Of a stretch of 64,000 bases of DNA, positions 54,005-62,275 are shown piece by piece; position 1 is the stretch's first letter; every line of letters starts with the position of its first letter. A model generated the notes under the pieces. It did no database searches. It was not told the DNA's origin and worked only from the letters and a program-made list of their open reading frames with translations. The DNA lies in NCBI RefSeq assembly GCF_041468085.1, contig NZ_CP121017.1:2855676-2919675 (forward strand), written 5' to 3'. Source of the stretch: Tistrella mobilis. GTDB taxonomy: Bacteria; Pseudomonadota; Alphaproteobacteria; Tistrellales; Tistrellaceae. Made by a program: the position numbers and the translations under genes.

Positions 54005-55669
54005 TCAGGCCCGGTCGCGGAAGCGGTTGGTGATCGGATAACGCCGGTCGCGACCGAAGGCGCGGCCGGTGATCTTCACACCCGGAGGCGATTGGCGACG
54101 CTTGTATTCCGCCACATAGAGCAGGCGGGCGATACGGTCGACCTCGTCGCGGTCGTGGCCCTGCTCGACCAGAACCCGATGCGGCAGTTCCTTTTCCACC
54201 AGCCCTTCCAGGATCGCGTCCAGCCGCTCATAAGGCGGCAGGCTGTCCTCGTCCTTCTGGTCCTCGCGCAGTTCCGCGGATGGCGGCTTGGAAATCACCC
54301 GTTCGGGCATCACCGGCCCGTCGGGGCCAAGGGCCCCTTCCGGCTTCTGGGCGTTGCGCCAGCGCGACAGTTCGAAGACCGTCATCTTGTAGACGTCCTT
54401 CAGGACCGAATAGCCGCCGCACATGTCGCCATAGAGCGTGGCATAGCCGACCGACATCTCGGACTTGTTGCCGGTGGTGAGCACCATGTCGCCGAACTTG
54501 TTGCTCATGGCCATCAGGATCACGCCGCGGATGCGCGACTGGATGTTTTCTTCCGTCACATCCGGCGCGCGATTGCCGAAGACCGGGGCCAGCATGGTCG
54601 AGAAAGCCTGTACGGCCGGCTCGATCGGGATCTCGTCGAGCCGGACGCCGCAGAGGTCGGCACAGAGGGCCGCATCATCCAGACTGTCGCGGCTGGTATA
54701 GCGCGACGGCATCATCACCGCCCGCACCCGATCGGGCCCCAGCGCATCCACGGCCACCGCCAGCGACAGCGCGCTGTCGATGCCGCCGGAAAGCCCCAGC
54801 ACGACGCCCGGAAAGCCGTTCTTGTTCACGTAATCGGCCAGGCCCAGCGTCATGGCCGAATAGATCGCCTCCAGCACCTCGGGCTCGGGCGAGAGCGGCC
54901 CCGCCTCGGCCACCACCTCGCCCGCCTCGGTCCGGCGGATATGGGCAGGCGTGGTGCCGGTGATCCAGGCCGGGGCCTGAACCTTCAACGCCCCGTCGCG
55001 GTTGAGCACGAAAGAGGCGCCGTCGAAGACCAGTTCATCCTGGCCACCGACCAGATTGACATAGACGAGCGGCAGGCCGGTATCGTGGACACGCGCCACC
55101 GCATGGGCCAGGCGCTGGTCGCGCTTGTCAACCTCATAGGGGCTGCCATTGATCACCAGCAGGAATTCGGCGCCGCTTTCAGCCAGACATTCGGCAGAAT
55201 CCGGCCGCCACATATCCTCGCAGATCATCAGCCCGACCCGCCAGCCGCGGATCACCACCGGCCCCGCCGGGGGGGCCAGATCGAACACCCTGAGCTCGTC
55301 GAACACACCGTAATTGGGCAGGGCGTGCTTGCGCACCACGCCGGCGACATGGCCGCCATCCAGGACATAGGCGGCATTGTAAAGCTTGCCGCCCTCGGCC
55401 AGAGGCGCGCCCACGATCAGTGCCGGCCCGCCATCGGCGGTGGCAGCCGCCAGCATGTCGAGCGAGGATGCCACCGCACGCATCAGCGCCGGCTTGCGGA
55501 CCAGATCCTCGGGCGGGTAGCCGATCAGCGACAGCTCGCCGGTAATGCAGAGGTCGGCCCCCTGCTCCGCCGCCTGTTGCCGTGCCTCCAGCAGCCGCCG
55601 GGCATTGCCCTCGACATCGCCGACGATGGGGTTGATCTGGGCCAGGGCCAGGGTCAGAAGCTGGGTCAT
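54005..55669 (-). CDS. nadE: glutamine-dependent NAD+ synthetase
   Basis: Amidates nicotinate adenine dinucleotide to NAD+. The product has 554 residues in two domains. An N-terminal carbon-nitrogen hydrolase glutaminase has its Glu-Lys-Cys triad in TGELSLIGYPPEDL (E45), RKHALPNYGVFDE and LMICEDMW. A C-terminal synthetase has LGLSGGIDSALS (PP-loop), TTGNKSEMSVGYAT and GGYSVLKDVYKM. ATG 55669 gives QLLTLALAQINPIVGD, the family start. It is 41 bases downstream of the nicotinate phosphoribosyltransferase gene on the same strand, consistent with NAD synthesis from nicotinate. Confidence 0.96.
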   Translation of the reverse strand: MTQLLTLALAQINPIVGDVEGNARRLLEARQQAAEQGADLCITGELSLIGYPPEDLVRKPALMRAVASSLDMLAAATADGGPALIVGAPLAEGGKLYNAAYVLDGGHVAGVVRKHALPNYGVFDELRVFDLAPPAGPVVIRGWRVGLMICEDMWRPDSAECLAESGAEFLLVINGSPYEVDKRDQRLAHAVARVHDTGLPLVYVNLVGGQDELVFDGASFVLNRDGALKVQAPAWITGTTPAHIRRTEAGEVVAEAGPLSPEPEVLEAIYSAMTLGLADYVNKNGFPGVVLGLSGGIDSALSLAVAVDALGPDRVRAVMMPSRYTSRDSLDDAALCADLCGVRLDEIPIEPAVQAFSTMLAPVFGNRAPDVTEENIQSRIRGVILMAMSNKFGDMVLTTGNKSEMSVGYATLYGDMCGGYSVLKDVYKMTVFELSRWRNAQKPEGALGPDGPVMPERVISKPPSAELREDQKDEDSLPPYERLDAILEGLVEKELPHRVLVEQGHDRDEVDRIARLLYVAEYKRRQSPPGVKITGRAFGRDRRYPITNRFRDRA

Positions 55670-55710
55670 ATCGGTCCGGATCCTGTCGGAAAGCACGGCA
55701 CGGAGGGCCG

Positions 55711-56997
55711 TCAGCGGCGGGGCCGCCGCGACGGCAGCAGGAATTCGCGCCCGACCTTCACGCTCTCGCGCCCGTCATACGAGACGATGTCGGCGGTCGC
55801 GTAGGTCTCGCTCCACTTCTCGGGCAGGAAAGAGCCGGTGCCGACCACGTCGATCGGGGCTTCGACGCTGCCCATCACCCGGCACTTCTCCGGCCCGAAG
55901 CCGCTGGAGGCGACGATGCGCACCTTGTCGAACCCGGCATCGTCCAGCGCGTTCCGCATCTGGAAGATCGCCGCCGCCGAAACGCCCGGCCCCAGCAGCC
56001 ATTTCAACTCGGTCTCGCTGCGATAGCGGCGGATCGCGTCGGGGCGGTTACGCTCCAGCGCCGCATAGGACAGCGCCGGGTCCAGCCCTTCCAGGAAGCG
56101 GCCGCCATGGGTGTCGAGCCGCACCGACAGCTTGCCGGCCGCCGCCATCTCGGGGAAGCGGCGGCAGACGGCCAGCGCGTCGGTGATCTCGGCGCCGTAA
56201 TAGTCGACGAGAACCGTAAGCGCATCCCCCGGGAAGGTGTCGACGAACATCTCCGCGGCCCGGAGCGTAGAGCCGGCATAGCCGATCAGCGCATGGGGCA
56301 TGGTGCCGAAACCGTGGGCATTGCCGAAATGCACCGCGGTCGCATCGGTGGCATTGCCGATGAAGCCCACAGCCCCTTCCGCCTGGGCCGCCGCAGAGCC
56401 GACGCTCGCCGCATAGGCCATCATCTCGGCCATCTCGGCGCCGGCGCAATGGCGGGCATCCATGGCGAGGAAGGCGGCGCGCGGCAGGGCGACCGCCATG
56501 CTCCAGGCGTTGTAGGCCGCCACGCAGGGAGCGCCCAGACGCTGGAGATAGACGGTCTCCAGCTCCACCAATGCCGACATCGGACCGGTGATGTACATCA
56601 GCGGCTCGCCCGCCCCCACCCACGAGCCTTCCTCGTGGCAGGGGTCGATCACGATCTCCACCCCGCGCAGCCGGGCCATCGCCTCGATCCAGTCGATGGC
56701 GAGCTTCAGCGTCGCCAGCACCGGGCGGCGCATGAACACGGCATAGGTCACGCTGCGGTCGCCGAACCGCTCGACGATCCGGCGCGTCCGCTTGAAGTAG
56801 ACGTCGGTATAGGCGGCGACGAAGTCGTTGGTGGCAGACATGCGCAGCCTCGGCAGTTCCGTGGCACCGGCAGACGGGGCATCCGCAGATGACGCTTCGG
56901 CGGACGGAGACGCATCGGCGGAAGGAATGGCGGCGGCTCCGGTCTCCGGGGCCGCCGCATCGATCCGACCCTTGGGGGTCGCGGACACGGATGTCAC
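55711..56997 (-). CDS. pncB: nicotinate phosphoribosyltransferase
   Basis: Forms nicotinate mononucleotide from nicotinate and PRPP. The 428-residue product has the family core: [16 protein letters not shown], then [22 protein letters not shown] and [33 protein letters not shown] and [12 protein letters not shown] follow. The last segment [10 protein letters not shown]-like ([13 protein letters not shown]) is usual. Residues 12-48 are a low-complexity Ala/Ser/Asp extension not normal for the family, so the true start might be later (for example at [11 protein letters not shown]). It overlaps the DAHP synthase gene by four bases and leads into nadE. Confidence 0.88.
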   Translation of the reverse strand: MTSVSATPKGRIDAAAPETGAAAIPSADASPSAEASSADAPSAGATELPRLRMSATNDFVAAYTDVYFKRTRRIVERFGDRSVTYAVFMRRPVLATLKLAIDWIEAMARLRGVEIVIDPCHEEGSWVGAGEPLMYITGPMSALVELETVYLQRLGAPCVAAYNAWSMAVALPRAAFLAMDARHCAGAEMAEMMAYAASVGSAAAQAEGAVGFIGNATDATAVHFGNAHGFGTMPHALIGYAGSTLRAAEMFVDTFPGDALTVLVDYYGAEITDALAVCRRFPEMAAAGKLSVRLDTHGGRFLEGLDPALSYAALERNRPDAIRRYRSETELKWLLGPGVSAAAIFQMRNALDDAGFDKVRIVASSGFGPEKCRVMGSVEAPIDVVGTGSFLPEKWSETYATADIVSYDGRESVKVGREFLLPSRRPRR

Positions 56998-58388
56998 CGC
57001 GCGGCACCCGCCGCCGCGGCCGGGGCCTGGGGCAGCCCCAGGCGTTCGCGGCGGAGTGCATCGGCGATCTGGAAGGCGAGTTCCAGGCTCTGCTCCGCAT
57101 TCAGCCGCGGATCACAATGGGTGTGGTAGCGGTCGGCCAGACCGTACTGGTCGATGGCACGCAGGCCGCCGACGCATTCGGTCACGTCCTGGCCGGTCAT
57201 CTCGAAATGCACGCCGCCGGCATGGCTGCCTTCCGCCTGATGGACGGCGAAGAAATTCCGCACCTCGGCCAGCACCCGATCGACCGAGCGGGTCTTGTAG
57301 CCGGTCTCGGTCTTCATGGTGTTGCCATGCATCGGGTCGCAGGACCAGACCACCTTGCGGCCCTCGCCTTCAACCTTGCGGACCAGGGCCGGCAGCTTGT
57401 CGGCAACCTTGTCCGCCCCCATGCGCACGATCACGGTCAGCCGGCCGGGCTCGTTCGCGGGGTTGAGCGCGTCGATCAGGCGCAGCAGCTCGTCCGGATC
57501 CATCGACGGGCCGGCCTTGACGCCGATCGGGTTGGCAATGCCCGACATGAACTGGACATGGGCGCCATCCAGCTGGCGGGTCCGGTCGCCGATCCACAGC
57601 ATATGGGCCGAACAGGCGTACCAGTCGCCCGAGGTGCTGTCGACGCGGGTCAGCGACTGTTCATAGCCAAGCAGCAACGCCTCGTGGCTGGTGAAGAAAT
57701 CGGTCTGGCGCAGCTGCGGCGCGGTTTCCGAATTCACCCCGCAGGCGGCCATGAAGTCGAGCGCATCCGAGATGCGCTCGGCCGTCGCGCGGTAGCGCTC
57801 GGCCTGTTCAGAGCCGCCGACGAAGGCCAGGTTCCACTTGTGCACCAGGTTGAGATCGGCGAAGCCGCCCTGGGCGAAGGCCCGGAGCAGGTTCAGCGTC
57901 GCCGCCGACTGGTTGTAGACGCGGATCAGCCGGTCGGGATCGGGCTTGCGGGCCGCGGCGTCGAACTCGATGCCGTTGACCATGTCGCCGCGATACGAGG
58001 GCAGCGAGACGCCGTCGCGGCTCTCGAAATCCTCGGAGCGCGGCTTGGCGAACTGGCCGGCCATGCGGCCCACCTTCACCACCGGCATGCCGGCGCCATA
58101 GGTCAGCACCACCGCCATCTGCAGCAGCACCCGGAAGGTGTCGCGGATGTTGTTGGGGCTGAATTCGGCAAAGCTCTCGGCGCAGTCGCCGCCCTGGAGC
58201 AGGAAGGCCTTGCCTTCGGCGACGCGCGCCAGATGCGCCTTCAGGCGCCGCGCCTCGCCAGCAAAGACCAGCGGCGGATAGCCTGCAAGCTCGGCCTCGA
58301 CGCGCGCGAGATGCGCGGGGTCGTCGTAGGTCGGCTGCTGCTTGATGGGCAGCGCGCGCCAGGCTTGCGGGGTCCAGGTGGCAGGCAT
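56994..58388 (-). CDS. aroG: 3-deoxy-7-phosphoheptulonate synthase, class II
   Basis: First enzyme of the shikimate pathway. The 464-residue product is of the plant-like class II type: [57 protein letters not shown], and the metal/PEP-site segments [16 protein letters not shown] and [15 protein letters not shown]. The C-terminal [30 protein letters not shown] completes the site. It is first in a four-base-overlap unit with pncB and then nadE, and has a good promoter 200 bases upstream. Confidence 0.96.
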   Translation of the reverse strand: MPATWTPQAWRALPIKQQPTYDDPAHLARVEAELAGYPPLVFAGEARRLKAHLARVAEGKAFLLQGGDCAESFAEFSPNNIRDTFRVLLQMAVVLTYGAGMPVVKVGRMAGQFAKPRSEDFESRDGVSLPSYRGDMVNGIEFDAAARKPDPDRLIRVYNQSAATLNLLRAFAQGGFADLNLVHKWNLAFVGGSEQAERYRATAERISDALDFMAACGVNSETAPQLRQTDFFTSHEALLLGYEQSLTRVDSTSGDWYACSAHMLWIGDRTRQLDGAHVQFMSGIANPIGVKAGPSMDPDELLRLIDALNPANEPGRLTVIVRMGADKVADKLPALVRKVEGEGRKVVWSCDPMHGNTMKTETGYKTRSVDRVLAEVRNFFAVHQAEGSHAGGVHFEMTGQDVTECVGGLRAIDQYGLADRYHTHCDPRLNAEQSLELAFQIADALRRERLGLPQAPAAAAGAAR

Positions 58389-58736
58389 CGGGTCTCGGTC
58401 CTCGCGGGCGTCGGGATCGGCGGGCCGATCTGGTCGGACGGCTTTACGTGGTGCGTTGGGCGGGACGTGAGCTGGTCACGGGGCTGTCGGCCGGCACCGG
58501 AGTGTCGGCCGGAAAGACAAAGAGCGGCGGCGGGACGTCGGGCGGCGGATCCTCTCCGCTGCCCGGGCGGGTGCCGGTTTCGAACCTATACCGCCGCCCC
58601 CGGTGGTTTTCAAACAAAACGCGGGCGGGAAGATGATGCAACGCCGCCGCCCGGCGGGTCAGTGACGGATGTAATATCCGGCAAGCCGCCATTGTGCGTT
58701 GCAACAAATACATGCGCGTTCAGCCGTTCTGACGGC
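58389..58736. other. leader and promoter region of the aroG-pncB-nadE unit
   Basis: About 350 bases with no gene. A strong minus-strand promoter is at 58585-58613, leaving a leader of nearly 190 bases before aroG. Short direct copies of gtcggccgg occur at 58487 and 58508. No leader peptide or riboswitch was recognised. Confidence 0.5.
58585..58613 (-). promoter_or_regulatory. sigma70 promoter of aroG
   Basis: Minus-strand TTGAAA (58613-58608), exactly 17 bases, then TATAGG (58590-58585). Each element matches consensus at four to five of six positions. Confidence 0.65.
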
Positions 58737-60086
58737 TCAATCCTTCACCGGACTGCGCATGGTGACGAATTCCTCGGCGGCACTCGGATGCAGGGCGATC
58801 GTCTCGTCGAACTGCTTCTTGGTGGCGCCGCAGGTGATCGCCACCGCCAGCGACTGGATGATTTCGGCCGCATCGTCGCCGACCATATGGGCGCCGAGGA
58901 CGCGGTCGCTGGCGCCATCCACCACCAGCTTCATCAGCACCCGGGTGTCGCGGCCGGTCAGCGTATGCTTCATCGGCCGGAAGCGCGCCCGATAGATCCG
59001 GATCGAGGCATACATCCGCCGCGCCGCCTCTTCGGTCAGCCCGACCGTGCCGATCTGGGGGGTGCAGAACACCGCCGTCGGCAGGGTGTCGTAGCGCAGC
59101 CGGTAGCTGTTGTCGTTATAGAGCCGTTCGGCCAGCGAGCGCGCCTCCGCGATCGCTACCGGGGTCAGCTGGAAGCGGTCGGTGACGTCACCCACCGCCA
59201 GGATCGAGCGGAGCTGGGTCTCGTAGCGATCATTCACCACGATCGCGCCGTTCTCGCGGGTGTGCACACCCACCTCTTCGAGCCCGAGGCCGGCGGTGTT
59301 CGGAACCCGGCCGGTCGCAAACATCACCTGGTCGGCTTCAAGCACCTCGCCCGAGGTGAGGGTCACGGCAAAGCCGTCCGCAAGCCGGTCGACACGCACC
59401 GGTTCGACCCCCTTGCGGAAACCGATCCCCCGTGCCTGCATCTCGCCTTCGACGGCGCTGCGGATATCGGCATCGAAGCCGCGCAGGATCCGGTCGCCCC
59501 GCAGCACCAGGGTCGTCGCCGTGCCCAGGGTGGAGAAGATCGAGGCGAATTCGGTGGCGATATAACCACCGCCGATGATGACGATCCGCCCGGGCCGCTC
59601 GGTCAGGTCCAGCGCCTCGTCGGAGGTGATGACGTGCTCGATGCCCGGGATCTTCGGCAGATAGGCATGGCCGCCGGTGGCGATCAGGATCCGCTCGGCG
59701 GTGACGGTGCGGCCATCGACCTCCACCTCGTGCGGGCCGGTCACCCGGCCGCGGCCGCGCAGTACCGTGACGCCGGAATTGGCCAGCATCGTCTCGTAGA
59801 TGCCTTCCAGCCGCTCCAGCTCGCGGTTCTTGGTGCGGATCAACGCGCCCCAGTCGTGACTGGCGCCCTCGATCGTCCAGCCGAAGCCGCGGGCATCCTC
59901 GATCTCGTCGCGGAAATGCGCACCATAGACCAGAAGCTTCTTCGGAACGCAGCCCCGCAGCACGCAGGTGCCGCCCACCCGGCCCGCTTCGACGATGGCG
60001 ACACGGGCGCCGTATTCGGCCGCGCGCCGCGAGCCTGCGACGCCGCCCGATCCGGCGCCGATGGTGAGCAGGTCGTAATCGTACAT
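58737..60086 (-). CDS. gor: glutathione-disulfide reductase
   Basis: FAD flavoprotein of 449 residues that regenerates glutathione. FAD-binding LLTIGAGSGGVAGSR, the redox-active disulfide in GGTCVLRGCVPKKLL, NADPH-binding IVIIGGGYIATEFASIF and the C-terminal active-site HPSAAEEFVTM, with His-Glu, are all present. The GCVPKKL form fits glutathione reductase rather than lipoamide dehydrogenase. Single gene or first of a pair with the dehydrogenase upstream (91-base gap). Confidence 0.95.
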   Translation of the reverse strand: MYDYDLLTIGAGSGGVAGSRRAAEYGARVAIVEAGRVGGTCVLRGCVPKKLLVYGAHFRDEIEDARGFGWTIEGASHDWGALIRTKNRELERLEGIYETMLANSGVTVLRGRGRVTGPHEVEVDGRTVTAERILIATGGHAYLPKIPGIEHVITSDEALDLTERPGRIVIIGGGYIATEFASIFSTLGTATTLVLRGDRILRGFDADIRSAVEGEMQARGIGFRKGVEPVRVDRLADGFAVTLTSGEVLEADQVMFATGRVPNTAGLGLEEVGVHTRENGAIVVNDRYETQLRSILAVGDVTDRFQLTPVAIAEARSLAERLYNDNSYRLRYDTLPTAVFCTPQIGTVGLTEEAARRMYASIRIYRARFRPMKHTLTGRDTRVLMKLVVDGASDRVLGAHMVGDDAAEIIQSLAVAITCGATKKQFDETIALHPSAAEEFVTMRSPVKD

Positions 60087-60177
60087 GCGTTCGCGTCTCC
60101 TGGGTGCGTCGTCATCCGGCGGGGACAGGGGGCCGAGGCACGGCCGCCCCGATCCGCCCTGCCCCGCCGGGTCCGGA

Positions 60178-61638
60178 TCAGGCGCCGATGCCGCCGATCA
60201 GGGCGTACTTCACTTCGAGGTAATCCTCGATGCCGTATTTGGAGCCTTCGCGGCCCATGCCGCTCTCCTTCACGCCGCCGAAGGGGGCGACTTCGGTGGA
60301 GATCAGGCCCTCATTGATGCCGACAATGCCATATTCCAGGGCTTCCATCACCCGGAACACCCGGCCGACATCGCGGGTATAGAAATACGAGGCCAGGCCG
60401 AATTCGGTGTCGTTGGCATAGGCCACCGCTTCCTTCTCTTCATCGAAGACGAAGATCGGCGCCACGGGCCCGAAGATCTCCTCGCGCGCCACCCGCATCT
60501 CCTGGGTGGTGCCGAAGACGATGGTCGGCTTGTAGAACCGGCCGCCCAGCTCGTGACGGCCGCCGCCGAGCATGACTTCCGCGCCCTTCGAGGTGGCATC
60601 GGCCAGAAGCTCGTCGACCTTCTCCACCGCCGCGTCGTCGATCAGCGGTCCCAGCACCACGCCCTGCTCCAGCCCGTCGCCGACCTTCATCTGGGCGACG
60701 CGGGCCGCCAGCTTTTCAGCGAAGGTCTTGGCCACGCCGCGCTGGACATAAAGCCGGTTGGCGCAGACGCAGGTCTGGCCGTTGTTGCGATATTTGGAGA
60801 CGATCGCACCTTCCACCGCCGCATCCAGATCGGCATCGTCGAACACGATGAACGGCGCATTGCCGCCCAGCTCCATCGACACCTTCTTGACGGTGGCGGC
60901 GCACTGTTCGATCAGCACCTTGCCGATCTCGGTGGAGCCGGTGAAGGTCAGCTTGCGCACGATCGGGTTGGAGGTGATCTCGCCGCCGATCGCCGAGGCC
61001 GAACCGGTCACCAGGTTCAGCACGCCCTTGGGGATGCCGGCCTCTTCGGCCAGCACCATCAGGGCCAGCGCGGTGAACGGGGTCTGCGAGGCGGGCTTGC
61101 AGACCATGGTACAGCCGGCCGCCAGGGCCGGTCCGGCCTTGCGGGTCAGCATCGCCGCCGGGAAATTCCAGGGGGTGATGGCGCCGACGACGCCCACCGG
61201 CTCCTTGGTCACCACGATCCGCTTGCCGGCCGAGAAGGTCGGGATGGTGTCGCCATAGACGCGCTTGGCCTCTTCGGCGAACCATTCGATGAACGACGCG
61301 GCATAGGCGACCTCGCCCTTGGCCTCGGCCAGCGGCTTGCCCTGCTCGGTGGTCATGATCCGGGCAATGTCTTCCTGATGCGCCATGATCAGCTCGAACC
61401 ACTTGCGCAGCAGGGCCGCCCGCTCTTTGCCGGTCTTCGCGCGCCAGGCCGGCAGCGCGGCATTGGCGGCCTCGATCGCGCGGCGGGTCTCGGCGGCGCC
61501 CATCTTGGGCACGCGGCCGATGACGGCCCCCGTCGCCGGATTGTCGACGGTGATGGTGGCGCCATCATCGGCGCCCACCCAGGCGCCGTCGATATAGCAC
61601 GCCTCGCGCATCAGACCCTTGTGCGAGAGCTGAATCAC
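60178..61638 (-). CDS. gabD: NAD(P)-dependent succinate-semialdehyde dehydrogenase
   Basis: Oxidises succinate semialdehyde to succinate, for example in 4-aminobutyrate breakdown. The 486-residue aldehyde dehydrogenase has PWNFPAAMLTRKAGPALAAGCTMVCKPASQTP, the catalytic Glu in SMELGGNAPFIVF and the catalytic Cys in NNGQTCVCANRLYVQ, where the second Cys is typical of GabD. GTG 61638 is chosen because GGAGGA lies seven bases upstream; the frame extends to 61959 without family likeness. Confidence 0.94.
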   Translation of the reverse strand: MIQLSHKGLMREACYIDGAWVGADDGATITVDNPATGAVIGRVPKMGAAETRRAIEAANAALPAWRAKTGKERAALLRKWFELIMAHQEDIARIMTTEQGKPLAEAKGEVAYAASFIEWFAEEAKRVYGDTIPTFSAGKRIVVTKEPVGVVGAITPWNFPAAMLTRKAGPALAAGCTMVCKPASQTPFTALALMVLAEEAGIPKGVLNLVTGSASAIGGEITSNPIVRKLTFTGSTEIGKVLIEQCAATVKKVSMELGGNAPFIVFDDADLDAAVEGAIVSKYRNNGQTCVCANRLYVQRGVAKTFAEKLAARVAQMKVGDGLEQGVVLGPLIDDAAVEKVDELLADATSKGAEVMLGGGRHELGGRFYKPTIVFGTTQEMRVAREEIFGPVAPIFVFDEEKEAVAYANDTEFGLASYFYTRDVGRVFRVMEALEYGIVGINEGLISTEVAPFGGVKESGMGREGSKYGIEDYLEVKYALIGGIGA

Positions 61639-61854
61639 CTGAAGTCCTCCCTGGAATGTCTCCCACATACGGCCCGGCTCCGGAGCGACCGCCCCGGGGG
61701 TCCGCACGCGAAACTTCGCCGCCCTCCGGGCCGGCCATGGGTTGAACCCGCCCGAATGCGGCATCAGACTATATGGCGGCCGGGGGTGCCGCAAGGAACC
61801 CCCACACGCCGTGGACCCTGTTCCGCGGATCATGCAGGGCTGGAGGATCAGGTC
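61639..61854. other. divergent control region between gabD and a small secreted protein gene
   Basis: A 216-base GC-rich region with the ribosome-binding sites of both genes. No clear promoter was recognised. Confidence 0.4.
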
Positions 61855-62214
61855 ATGCGCCCGCACGGCAACCGGAAGACGACGCACCGCATCGCCACGG
61901 TCATGCTGGGGGCGGTTCTGCTGGCCGGCGGCCCGGCCCTGGCCGCGGGGAACGAACATCCGGACGAGGGTCTGGGGCCCAGGCTCGAACGCCTGGGCCG
62001 CGCCGCCGACGAGGCCCTGACCAGCCTGCGCGACGCCATCGAAGACCTGCCCCGCTATGCCGCCCCCAGGATCGACGGTGACGGCAACATCATCATGCGC
62101 CGCCTGCCCCGGCAGGATCCCCCGCTTGACGGCGACAAGGCGCCGGACGAACGCGAGGGCGAGAGGCCGGACCGGGGACGGCCGGTGGAGCGGGATGGCG
62201 GGGTGTGGCTGTAA
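61855..62214 (+). CDS. small exported protein, AAA+-annotated orphan type
   Basis: A 119-residue protein. Residues 1-31 are a signal peptide (RIATVMLGAVLLAGGPALAAG, cut after ALA). The mature part has a helix (EGLGPRLERLGRAADEALTSL) and then RDAIEDLPRYAAPRIDGDGNIIMRR, which resembles a short conserved alphaproteobacterial protein ending (Y-x-P-E-x-x-x-x-G-D-I-x-I-R-R). The tail is charged and disordered. GGAGG stands nine bases before ATG 61855; the long upstream frame is antisense to gabD and not real. Function unknown. Confidence 0.72.
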   Translation: MRPHGNRKTTHRIATVMLGAVLLAGGPALAAGNEHPDEGLGPRLERLGRAADEALTSLRDAIEDLPRYAAPRIDGDGNIIMRRLPRQDPPLDGDKAPDEREGERPDRGRPVERDGGVWL

Positions 62215-62275
62215 CGAAAACGCTCCGTTTCCCGATATGACCGGGCTCGCCGGACCGGACTCGACTTTGCGGGCA

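Noticed and set aside
52646-55804. Plus-strand open frame of about 1,052 codons
   Set aside because: Antisense to gltX and nadE, both with full catalytic motifs.
56889-60317. Plus-strand open frame of about 1,142 codons
   Set aside because: Antisense to aroG and gor; no recognisable domain.
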